IMG/VR virus record: IMGVR_UViG_3300048919_000561
Span: 1 to 36,338 of that record
Length of the DNA: 36,338 bases
Direction: 5' to 3' (one strand)
Origin: a virus
The first letter of the stretch is position 1. The number at the start of each line of letters is the position of its first letter. The notes under the pieces were generated by a model that was not told where the DNA came from, searched no databases, and saw only the letters and a program-made list of their open reading frames with translations. This document shows, in pieces, positions 6,279 to 13,247 of the stretch. The position numbers were made by a program, and so were the translations under genes.

Positions 6279-6598
6279 TGCCGTATACGATGTTTGTCGA
6301 AGTCGATTCCTACGAGGTGCGTCAAGGCGTTTGGCAATTGCTGTTCAACGACACTTACGACCTAACCCCGCTTACCTACGCCGATAACGAAAACAGTGAA
6401 GTCCATGGTCGGACGATCACAGGCCAGCAGCACTTGAACGCGGCTGTCGTAAGCCTGCTCCTTTATGGGAAACTCGCTGGCTATAACTGGACGAATGTTC
6501 TGAATGTGCAGACCGGCAAGACATGCGGGGCTGAAGTCGAATTCGCCACAAAAGCCGACGCCATGTTGTTTAAACTTGCCTGTGGAGCCTCGCACTGA
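6278..6598 (+). CDS. Hypothetical protein, 106 aa, paralogous C-terminus to its neighbour
   Basis: ATG 6278 overlaps the upstream stop (TGATG). The protein is soluble with mixed composition and ends VEFATKADAMLFKLACGASH, closely resembling the end of the 147-aa protein upstream. This F-x-x-x-x-[DE]-A-[ML]-x-F-K-L pattern is common at the C-termini of small phage proteins of unknown role. It is the last gene before the accessory block. Confidence 0.6.
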   Translation: MPYTMFVEVDSYEVRQGVWQLLFNDTYDLTPLTYADNENSEVHGRTITGQQHLNAAVVSLLLYGKLAGYNWTNVLNVQTGKTCGAEVEFATKADAMLFKLACGASH

Positions 6599-6669
6599 AT
6601 AGTTGCGTTTCCTAATGCGACACGCAACTGTAAATCAACGGGGACGAAGCATGTGGGAGCGGTTTAGCA

Positions 6670-7833
6670 GTGTCGTTCAGAAAGAAAACAACCTTTGTAA
6701 TCGGAGCAGGAGCCAGTGCCGAGTTCGGCCTACCGGTTGGAACAGGACTTGCGGCGGAGATTAAAAAGTCGGCGCTTCTGACCGATTCCAACGGCTCCGA
6801 CACAACACAACGAGCCTTGCTAGGGATTCTGGAAGCAAAGTTCCCCTTGGTACCTGATCGAGATCGGCAGTCACAAGCGCTGTTCGACATTCACGACGGC
6901 ATCCACACGGCGGTTAGCATCGACGCGTTTATCCATCGACACAGCCGCGATAGGAACATCGAATATTGGGGCAAAGTGCTGATTGCGCTTGAAGTGTTGA
7001 AGGCAGAACGCAATTCTTCGCTGGCGGAGGGGCATTGGGACGAATTCTCCAGCGATCCCAATGCAGTTATCGAAATTGGTGATAAAAAGCTGAAGAACCC
7101 CGACTACACTTGGATCGGCGCGTTTTTTAGAACGTTATCCGACGGCGTGCTCAATTATCGGGACTTGGGAAAAGATGTAACCATCATCTGCTTCAACTAC
7201 GATCGTTGCATTGAGGTGTACCTTGCTGAAACTATCGCCGACGCATACCGGGTCCATATCGAAGACGCCTTAAAGGTGGTTGAGACCAACTTCCACATCA
7301 TTCATCCGTATGGATACCTTGGAAAACTTCACGTTCGTCCAGGGGCACAGGGTCGAGGCAGATTATCTTTTGGCTATGTCCTGAGTGATGAAGGTGGCGA
7401 GATAGATGCAATTGCGGAAAACATTCACACCTACACCGAGCAAGCGCACGATTACGACAAGGTCAAAGAAATTCACACTGCTATGTCCGAGTGCACGAAC
7501 TTGGTCTTTCTGGGTTTCGGGTTCAACAACCAGAACCTCAATTTGTTAAGAGTGAAAAAGGCGTTTCATGATGTGGATACAACAAAGAACGTGTACGCAA
7601 CCGGCTTTGGTTTATACAAGCAGATAGAAGGCACCTTAAAACGGCGGATCATGGACTTGTTTCTCGATAGGGATAAACACAAGTTCTGGCGCCAGGACAT
7701 CAACATTGAGTTCGGTGTTGGGTGCGAAGAGTTGTTTAAAATTCATGACATGAATCTATCCTCATTCAGTCAGTCTTACATTTCTTACGACCGTGGCGAG
7801 TTGCAGCATCATCATGTCAGCGGAGATGACTGA
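6670..7833 (+). CDS. SIR2-like domain protein, candidate defence NADase
   Basis: A Rossmann-type SIR2-like domain is visible: GAGAS at residues 12-16 for NAD binding, Asn176 in CFNYD as the catalytic Asn position, His212 in IIHPYGYLG as the catalytic His region, and LGFGFNN at 281-287 near the domain end. Defence-associated SIR2 proteins deplete NAD+ on phage sensing and abort infection. GTG at 6670 follows GGGAG. The remaining C-terminal ~90 residues are unassigned and may be the sensor. No partner such as Argonaute or HerA is adjacent, and the downstream membrane gene is separated by a hairpin. Confidence 0.75.
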   Translation: MSFRKKTTFVIGAGASAEFGLPVGTGLAAEIKKSALLTDSNGSDTTQRALLGILEAKFPLVPDRDRQSQALFDIHDGIHTAVSIDAFIHRHSRDRNIEYWGKVLIALEVLKAERNSSLAEGHWDEFSSDPNAVIEIGDKKLKNPDYTWIGAFFRTLSDGVLNYRDLGKDVTIICFNYDRCIEVYLAETIADAYRVHIEDALKVVETNFHIIHPYGYLGKLHVRPGAQGRGRLSFGYVLSDEGGEIDAIAENIHTYTEQAHDYDKVKEIHTAMSECTNLVFLGFGFNNQNLNLLRVKKAFHDVDTTKNVYATGFGLYKQIEGTLKRRIMDLFLDRDKHKFWRQDINIEFGVGCEELFKIHDMNLSSFSQSYISYDRGELQHHHVSGDD

Positions 7834-7878
7834 GATCAGCGGGGGTTCGCTGAAAAACGCTAGCGCCTCATCACTTTC

Positions 7879-7932
7879 GACTCCACATAATTGGCGCGGT
7901 GTTAGCCAGCAAGATCGCATCGGCGCTGGCTA
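7879..7932. repeat. 22-bp repeat copy 1 and hairpin after the SIR2-like gene
   Basis: The 22 bp at 7879-7900 match 18 of 22 with a second copy at 8748-8769 after the next gene, differing only by transitions. An 8-bp hairpin (TAGCCAGC 7903-7910 with GCTGGCTA 7925-7932) follows. The hairpin could end the SIR2-like transcript. An AGATCAGCG block also precedes both copies (7833 and 8720). Confidence 0.5.
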
Positions 7933-7957
7933 TTGGACCACGACTTAAGGAAACGTC

Positions 7958-8716
7958 ATGTGGGCTAGACTGACTAAATTCTTCGCGGAAAATGTAGTAG
8001 CTTCCGCTGTTTCATTTACGTTGCTGTATCTGTGGCTCCTGGTGTTTTTACACGGCAGCGCATTCACAAGTCCCGGAAATATGGCCGACGAAATCAAGCT
8101 AAACATTATCGGAGATAGTGTGGGCGGTCTCACCGCACCTTTAGCTTTGATCTGGCTGATTGCGGCGGTGATATCTCAACGACAAGAGTTGAACCTGACA
8201 AAGAGTGAGCTGGAAAAGACCGCCGACGCGATGAATAAGCAAGTCCAGTTGATGAGGGAGCAATCTGAGTTGCAGCGAGCAGTTGCTAGCGCTAACGTTC
8301 AAATGACTTGGTTCCCAGAGAGATTTGCGCTGTACCACTACTTTAAGACTGTCAGCAGCGGTTTGTTTGACGGCTTATCGTATGAAAAATTGAGAGACCT
8401 CGATTCTCACATAAACAAGGTTCGCTTTGTATACGGACCTGAAGTCTTCGCGCAGGGCAAAGATTTTTTTGCCTTGGCGAAATCGATGCGTTTGAACGTG
8501 GACTTTTATGAGAACGTGATAGGTGGTTTTCCACCGATTGATGAAGATGGCAACTTTTCAGTTTCCTTCCATAATGAAGAGATGGAGGCCCGGGCGAACG
8601 AAATCCTTGGACAGTTGCATGAATTATCGAGCGCGCTCACTAATGGGAAATTCATTAGTGCGCTTGAAAGGGCATTAGACTTAGAGGAGCAGGCCGTCGT
8701 CAGCGACACAAGCTGA
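7958..8716 (+). CDS. Two-TM coiled-coil membrane protein, 252 aa
   Basis: ATG 7958 has AAGGAAA 5 nt upstream. Hydrophobic segments at about residues 13-33 and 50-72 are followed by a coiled coil (about 75-110) and a mixed cytoplasmic domain of about 140 residues with no recognised family. The gene is bracketed by diverged copies of the same intergenic sequence, which suggests it came in as a cassette. Membrane-anchored proteins with this layout occur in phage superinfection exclusion and defence loci, but no function is shown by the sequence. Confidence 0.65.
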   Translation: MWARLTKFFAENVVASAVSFTLLYLWLLVFLHGSAFTSPGNMADEIKLNIIGDSVGGLTAPLALIWLIAAVISQRQELNLTKSELEKTADAMNKQVQLMREQSELQRAVASANVQMTWFPERFALYHYFKTVSSGLFDGLSYEKLRDLDSHINKVRFVYGPEVFAQGKDFFALAKSMRLNVDFYENVIGGFPPIDEDGNFSVSFHNEEMEARANEILGQLHELSSALTNGKFISALERALDLEEQAVVSDTS

Positions 8717-8747
8717 TTAAGATCAGCGATAGATCAACGAAACCGTG

Positions 8748-8769
8748 GACTTCATATAATTGGCACGAT
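8748..8769. repeat. 22-bp repeat copy 2 after the membrane protein gene
   Basis: This copy matches 7879-7900 at 18 of 22 positions; all four differences are transitions. It contains CATATAAT, a fair -10-like hexamer, but no -35 box is visible. Confidence 0.5.
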
Positions 8770-8834
8770 ATCGCCCAGCTCGCTCGTAATGGCTCGGATA
8801 ATCCAGCGGGCCGCTATTCTTAGCCTTCGGCATC

Positions 8835-8873
8835 AAAGGGCAACCGAAAAGATCGCTCGCCCTTTTGTTTTTT
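8835..8873 (+). terminator. Terminator-like hairpin with T tract
   Basis: AAAGGGC (8835-8841) pairs with GCCCTTT (8859-8865) across a 17-nt loop, followed by TGTTTTTT. A second possible stem, CCGAAAA (8844-8850) with TTTTCGG (8870-8876), cannot form at the same time as a simple nested structure. It lies just upstream of the serine recombinase gene. Confidence 0.5.
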
Positions 8874-8900
8874 CGGCAGCAGACATTCGACAGTAATCCA

Positions 8901-9554
8901 ATGTCAGAGGCTGCAATGCAACCAACACAACCACAACAGTTTGTCGCGTACTATCGCGTTTCCACCGCCAAGCAGGGTGCAGATGGATTGGGCATCGAAG
9001 CGCAACGAGCAGCCGTTAAAGCGTTCGCACAAGGCAACGTGATAGCGGAGTTTACAGAGGTCGAGAGCGGCGGAAAGAACAATCGCCCGCAGATCGCCAT
9101 GGCACTCGATTACGCCCGTCAACATAAAGCTACGCTGCTCATTGCCAAGATGGACCGGCTGTCGCGCAATAGCGCTTTCATCAACAATCTGTTGGAAGCA
9201 GGCGTTGACTTCCTCGCAGTCGATCAACCACACGCCACTCCATTGACGATCCGAATACTCGCTGCTGTCGCACAAGAGGAACGGGAGCAGATCAGCAAGC
9301 GGGTGAAGGCGGCGCTGGCTGTTGCTAAAGAGCGGGGTGTCAAATTAGGCGGCGCTCATCACTCCAAACAGGACAAAGCCGACACCTTTGCGGAATCGCT
9401 TCAGGAAGTCCTTCAGACGCTCATAGACAGCGGCACCGACACTCCGGCAGCAATTGCTAAGGCGCTTAACGAACGCGCTATACGGACGCCACGTGGTGCC
9501 GCTTGGGGAACTGGTCAAGTGGTGCGGCTGCTGCGAAGAACAGGGAAGGGATAA
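8901..9554 (+). CDS. Small serine recombinase (resolvase/invertase family)
   Basis: Catalyses strand exchange through a 5'-phosphoserine link. The N-terminal catalytic signature YYRVSTAKQ gives the nucleophilic Ser at about residue 21; further motifs are MDRLSRN and EREQISKR before helix E. Residues ~165-217 hold a short DNA-binding part including an ALNERAIRTPRG segment, as in Din/resolvase-like proteins. The upstream in-frame TTG at 8865 lies in the terminator; ATG 8901 is chosen, with 8916 (AGAGG 5 nt upstream) as alternative. It is distinct from the large recombinase at the right end and may mobilise part of the accessory block. Confidence 0.82.
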   Translation: MSEAAMQPTQPQQFVAYYRVSTAKQGADGLGIEAQRAAVKAFAQGNVIAEFTEVESGGKNNRPQIAMALDYARQHKATLLIAKMDRLSRNSAFINNLLEAGVDFLAVDQPHATPLTIRILAAVAQEEREQISKRVKAALAVAKERGVKLGGAHHSKQDKADTFAESLQEVLQTLIDSGTDTPAAIAKALNERAIRTPRGAAWGTGQVVRLLRRTGKG

Positions 9555-9679
9555 CGGTGCACCACCCCCTATGGCACCTTTACAATCACTAATAGATGCT
9601 ACACCAATTTTGATGTTTCGGTGAAAGCGTGGCACGACTTGAAGCCGGAAGACCTATAGCGTCGAGGATGATGGTGCCG

Positions 9680-10609
9680 ATGGCAATCGTAGATATTTTC
9701 TCAAAGAGGCAGAACCGAGCACGAGGCGAAGTAAACGACACGTACCAATACGACGTGATGACGAAGACGCTGCGTGTAAAACTGTTTTATGCGATCCAAG
9801 ATGGAATGGGTACGTATGACCGGTACAGAGCCAACCTACACGTGCGGAGTGTTTACACTGAAATAGTAGAAATTCTGAGACGCGAGTATGGCGTGAAAGA
9901 TTTGGGTGCCTATGGCACCGGTGGAATGTTTTCCGAACTGGAGTATTTTTTTACGAATACCGGGGATGTTGAGCGCGCCCTTGATGTACTTGAACTCTGT
10001 TGTAAGGCCATTGACGAAGAGTATAGATCAAAAAACTATCTAAATTTAACAAATCATACTGATAAAATCGACGAGGTGCTCGAGGAAATAAACTTCAGGA
10101 TGCGAGAGCATGGCTTCGGATTTCAATATGTGAGCGGTGAAATCGTACGTGTAGATTCAGAGCTTATACACTCTGAGGTTGTTAAGCCTGTACTTCGGCT
10201 CTTGAATGGTCCTGAATATGCTGGGCCTCAAGAAGAATATCTTTCTGCACATCAGCACTATCGCCATGGCAGCAACAAAGAGGCACTCGTCGATTGCCTA
10301 AAGGCGTTTGAAAGCACAATGAAGGCCATTTGCGACAAACGCGGATGGGGCCGCGACGCCAACGCAACAGCCAGTCAGCTGATTAAGTTGCTCTTCGAAA
10401 AGGAACTCGTTCCTGTATTCTGGCAGACTCAAATGAACGCGCTAAAGAGCAGCCTTGAGAGTGCGGTCCCGACAGGAAGAAACAAGTTGGCGGGGCACGG
10501 GCAGGGAAGTGAACCCACGCAGGTGCCGCCCTATTTGGTGGGCTACATGCTCCATATGACAGCAGCGACGATCTTATTTCTCGTCGAAGCAGAGGCTGCA
10601 TTCCCCTGA
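9680..10609 (+). CDS. STM4504/CBY_0614-type protein with HEPN RNase-like motif
   Basis: The N-terminus (MAIVDIFSKRQNRARGEVND, then TYQYD) matches what I know of the STM4504/CBY_0614 family, so ATG 9680 is preferred over 9629 or 9671. Residues ~185-305 resemble the abortive-infection C-terminal HEPN-type domain: Arg267 and His273 form the R-x5-H pattern of HEPN ribonucleases (GRNKLAGHGQG). HEPN proteins usually cut RNA to stop growth during infection. It has no obvious antitoxin partner; the facing minus-strand membrane protein is the nearest neighbour. The defence role is inference from family. Confidence 0.7.
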   Translation: MAIVDIFSKRQNRARGEVNDTYQYDVMTKTLRVKLFYAIQDGMGTYDRYRANLHVRSVYTEIVEILRREYGVKDLGAYGTGGMFSELEYFFTNTGDVERALDVLELCCKAIDEEYRSKNYLNLTNHTDKIDEVLEEINFRMREHGFGFQYVSGEIVRVDSELIHSEVVKPVLRLLNGPEYAGPQEEYLSAHQHYRHGSNKEALVDCLKAFESTMKAICDKRGWGRDANATASQLIKLLFEKELVPVFWQTQMNALKSSLESAVPTGRNKLAGHGQGSEPTQVPPYLVGYMLHMTAATILFLVEAEAAFP

Positions 10610-10712
10610 ATGGTGGTACTGAACGTTGAATGAGCCAACGATGCGACCAAGGAAGCCCAAACAAATGGTGCCACTTGGAGAGGAATGGGAACGGCTCAGA
10701 TTGTAAGGTTGC

Positions 10713-11300
10713 TCACTCGGGTTGGTCTGCGACAGTTGGAGTGATCGCAGAGTTGGGTGACTTCGCGTTTTCACATTGCAAGCGCAGTAACTCATCTTGG
10801 TACCGCTGATGCTTGAAGTACCATGACGTGAGCCCCAATGACGCAATGGCTGCCCCTATTAGGTAGAAGTAGCGGAAGAGTGAAACATCGTTGGAGAGTT
10901 TTTTCAAAAGGACTTGAAGTTTGACCTCCTGCGTCTTTGTCTCGGAGGCAGTTTTAAGAAACTCTGTTCGTTTCAATTGCACTTCAGCGAGCGTCTTCTG
11001 TGTTTCTTCATACGCTTCAATCGCCATTTGAGAACGGTTTCGGTCATTAATGTTCTCCGGCTTCTTTGCCTCATCTAAAAGTTCATTTGTCCTGTTAACC
11101 TGCTGGTCCAACATATCAGTCGCGCGAGATACAACGTCGGCGTCGCGGTCGAAATTGTAAGACGACTGTGCGTAAGCAATCTCTCCTTGCCCTAACTGCT
11201 CAGTAATATCTCGGCTGACCCAAATAGAGAAAGCCATGATAAAGACGCCGCCAAGGGTCATAAACTTGTAGAGATTGTCTGTCGGTAACTGAGGGATCAT
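10713..11300 (-). CDS. Two-TM protein with long coiled coil, 195 aa
   Basis: ATG 11300 has GGAG about 8 nt upstream. A hydrophobic segment at about residues 14-30 is followed by a charged, Gln/Glu/Lys-rich coiled coil of about 100 residues, a second membrane segment at about 144-160 and a short basic tail. The topology places the coiled coil on one side of the membrane as a loop. I recognise no family. It converges on the HEPN-like gene, with about 100 bp between the two ends. Confidence 0.65.
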   Translation of the reverse strand: MIPQLPTDNLYKFMTLGGVFIMAFSIWVSRDITEQLGQGEIAYAQSSYNFDRDADVVSRATDMLDQQVNRTNELLDEAKKPENINDRNRSQMAIEAYEETQKTLAEVQLKRTEFLKTASETKTQEVKLQVLLKKLSNDVSLFRYFYLIGAAIASLGLTSWYFKHQRYQDELLRLQCENAKSPNSAITPTVADQPE

Positions 11301-11403
11301 TTATCTGCTCTCCCTGAGCAATCTTCGGTTGTCCTGATTCTCCAAAGGCTATTGATAAGAGAGCACGGCAGCAACGGTGCTGCTGGTGCAAAGGACTTAT
11401 ACA

Positions 11404-11796
11404 ATGGCAAACGCACTAGAAACCCTGAAGGCAGCAGCAACGACCGGTCATGTTGGTGGTCAGAACCCAGTAGATATCTTCTACGCAAAAATACAGACAC
11501 AGATCGACTACGCTGGTCAGATCAAGGACGGCAAGGCGATCAACACGCGGTCGCTATGGTTCCGAAAAGACGGCGCTGGCTACGTCGTGCGGATCGGCCG
11601 GAATGCTTTCGAGATCGCCGATAGCAAACTGTTCCGCGCTGCTGATCTTGATGGTGTGGCGACGATCCTGAACGCTGCAAAGGAAGCCATTCAAGCGGAC
11701 AAGAAACTGCAAGACGCCATCGCGATCCATTCCATGGAGCGGAGCGAGCGCTTGAAGGTTGGTCGTGCGAAGGGCAAGGCCGCTAAGCAGAAGTAA
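11404..11796 (+). CDS. Hypothetical protein, 130 aa
   Basis: ATG 11404 has AAAGGA 8 nt upstream; the longer reading from 11377 lacks a site. The protein is soluble, with a central segment that looks like mixed beta strands (NTRSLWFRKDGAGYVVRIGR) and a Lys/Arg-rich C-terminus that could bind nucleic acid. No family is recognised. A good intrinsic terminator follows 28 bp after the stop, so it is a single-gene unit, divergent from the coiled-coil gene at 11300. Confidence 0.65.
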   Translation: MANALETLKAAATTGHVGGQNPVDIFYAKIQTQIDYAGQIKDGKAINTRSLWFRKDGAGYVVRIGRNAFEIADSKLFRAADLDGVATILNAAKEAIQADKKLQDAIAIHSMERSERLKVGRAKGKAAKQK

Positions 11797-11824
11797 TCAA
11801 CAAGTCCGCTTGCGCAATCGGACG

Positions 11825-11848
11825 AAGCCCGCTGGAAACGGCGGGCTT
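11825..11848 (+). terminator. Intrinsic terminator-like hairpin
   Basis: AAGCCCGC and GCGGGCTT form an 8-bp stem with an 8-nt loop, followed by a short TCC. It lies 28 bp after the stop of the 11404 gene and fits its transcript end, although the T run is short. Confidence 0.65.
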
Positions 11849-11966
11849 TCCATGTCCTCAACACCCCAGGCACTATAGCAGCGCCCGCGCATCAGAGGGT
11901 CCTCAGGAGCGCCGTCCGCGCGTTTCTAAGCGTTCAGCGCATCAGCCGCAGCGCAACGGCAAGAAT

Positions 11967-12023
11967 GCGCTGTATGAGCCTCCAAAGGCTGGCCTTCTAC
12001 TCGGATTTTTAATGCACCACCGG
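11967..12023. repeat. 57-bp direct repeat, copy A
   Basis: The copy at 12827-12882 shares an identical 26-bp core (11967-11992 here) and the 12-bp end ATGCACCACCGG. The core holds a small hairpin, AGCCT-CCAA-AGGCT. It lies downstream of the minus-strand gene ending at 12089. Read on the minus strand, both copies can encode QPLEAHTA, so it may be a fragment of an old coding sequence. Confidence 0.6.
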
Positions 12024-12088
12024 CAGTCGCCACTACAAACTCACACGTACGTCTGCCTGCTGATGCAATTTTTATAATCGTCCAAAAA

Positions 12089-12415
12089 CTATTGCTGGCT
12101 TGTGTCTTTGCCATCCAACAACTCATTGAACAATCGCTGTGTTTCCTCGGGAGAGCTTTCACGCTGCTTTGGTGCAGCGGCAGGCGGCACTTTGCGCTCC
12201 GCCCTAAACTGCTCAAACGATCTCTCACCCCATGGGGAGCAGATCGGTTCATCAACGAAGTTCGTGGATCGACAAACGCTTAGTTTGCCACTTGCCGTAT
12301 CAATCCGCATCACTCGGTCACGCTCGGTGGTGATCGCATATCTGGGCGCGGTGAGCCAAATGCTGCCAGCGACAAGAACTCCAGTGATGGTGATTGCGAG
12401 GGCTATCTGGTTCAT
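12089..12415 (-). CDS. Membrane-anchored protein, 108 aa
   Basis: An N-terminal hydrophobic segment (MNQIALAITITGVLVAGSIWL) is a signal anchor or uncleaved signal. The rest is polar, with two Cys (about residues 48 and 59) that could pair outside the membrane and a Pro/Ala/Gln/Glu-rich tail. I recognise no domain. It stands alone on the minus strand between the 57-bp repeat (copy A) and the inverted-repeat element at 12561. Confidence 0.6.
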   Translation of the reverse strand: MNQIALAITITGVLVAGSIWLTAPRYAITTERDRVMRIDTASGKLSVCRSTNFVDEPICSPWGERSFEQFRAERKVPPAAAPKQRESSPEETQRLFNELLDGKDTSQQ

Positions 12416-12560
12416 TCAGTGGGTTTACCAAGTAATCATTCTCAAAGCATGAATTCCTCTGCCAACGCTCGTCCGTCGGGTTACCTTTTCCATGCCGCCG
12501 TTTTATCGGCTAGCGAGGAAATTTTATAGCTTTTTTGCAAGCCGTATGGTAGGTTAAGCT

Positions 12561-12802
12561 GTGTTTTTAGCCCAACATTCGGGCTCCAAATATCTTCGCT
12601 TCTCTCGACCGGTTTTATCTTTCCCGCAATCCTAGCCGCAGTTGGATACTGCACCCTTTCTTACCTCTCGACCTCAAAGGAGAACGCCATGACCCCAAAT
12701 AAGACCAAGGACTTTTTTCGTCACGCCTATATCGGCACGTTGAATGCGTTCTGTGGAATTTTTGCATCGGTCGCAGCAAGCGGAATTTTGGGCTAAAAAC
12801 AC
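12561..12802. repeat. 242-bp element bounded by 20-bp inverted repeats
   Basis: The left end, GTGTTTTTAGCCCAACATTC (12561-12580), and the right end (12783-12802) are inverted copies matching at 19 of 20 positions. The element carries one small ORF with a strong ribosome-binding site. Possible explanations are a MITE-like insertion or an RNA whose ends fold back on each other. A CT dinucleotide flanks both ends, which is too short to prove a target duplication. Confidence 0.6.
12689..12796 (+). CDS. Hydrophobic small peptide, 35 aa
   Basis: ATG 12689 has AAAGGAG 6 nt upstream, one of the best ribosome-binding sites in the window. The product begins MTPNKTKDFFRHAYIGTLNA and ends with a hydrophobic stretch (about residues 15-35), so it would insert in the membrane. 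The stop codon lies inside the right inverted repeat of the surrounding 242-bp element. Size, hydrophobicity and fold-back ends resemble type I toxin genes, but no antisense RNA is demonstrated and no known family is recognised. Confidence 0.5.
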   Translation: MTPNKTKDFFRHAYIGTLNAFCGIFASVAASGILG

Positions 12803-12826
12803 CTCTCACCTTCGGGTCGGACCGCC

Positions 12827-12882
12827 GCGCTGTATGAGCCTCCAAAGGCTGGCTATCTACTCGGTCCTTTATGCACCACCGG
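12827..12882. repeat. 57-bp direct repeat, copy B
   Basis: This is the second copy of the repeat at 11967-12023. The stop codon of the minus-strand zinc-ribbon gene (12853) lies within it. Confidence 0.6.
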
Positions 12883-13116
12883 CTTCCACACAATCTGTTG
12901 CGGCTGTCTGTCAAATCCATAGGGTTCCAGGTAGAGCTCGCACGTGCCGGGGTCGCATTGCGTGCATCGGAACTTGACCGTGCGATAGTCCTTGAACTTG
13001 CCCAGGTGGCTTGAGAGATCGTGCGCGAATGCCTTGGCAGTCCGACCGCATTGTTTGCAGCGACCAACTACCATCATGCGACGACTAGCAGCATATCCAA
13101 GGGTTCTATCCGGCAT
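12853..13116 (-). CDS. Small zinc-ribbon-like protein, 87 aa
   Basis: Two cysteine pairs, CKQCG at about residues 20-24 and CTQCDPGTC at about 51-59, are spaced about 30 residues apart and can bind one zinc ion in a ribbon fold. The rest is basic and may contact nucleic acid or protein. ATG 13116 is the only clear start; the ribosome-binding site is weak. The C-terminal residues are encoded by the direct repeat copy B, so the end of the gene may have been altered by that element. The function is unknown. Confidence 0.6.
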   Translation of the reverse strand: MPDRTLGYAASRRMMVVGRCKQCGRTAKAFAHDLSSHLGKFKDYRTVKFRCTQCDPGTCELYLEPYGFDRQPQQIVWKPVVHKGPSR

Positions 13117-13247
13117 GGCTCACGATAGAACATATCAGGAACATCGCGCAAGCGGTGCGTGGTCCCAGGGGATGACAGTGCACTGGTTTTATGAACTAGT
13201 AGCCTAAACTTCAGCCGATGCTAGAACGTTTTGCATAAGGGTGTTTG

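Noticed and set aside
8755-8760. TATAAT as a host sigma-70 -10 box
   Set aside because: No acceptable -35 hexamer lies 16-18 bp upstream; kept only as part of the 22-bp repeat.
11926-13067. Two minus-strand frames (11926-12255 and 12615-13067) sharing QPLEAHTA
   Set aside because: Their N-terminal parts are shadows of the 12089 and 12853 genes; the shared segment comes from the 57-bp DNA repeat. Reported as a repeat, not as genes.
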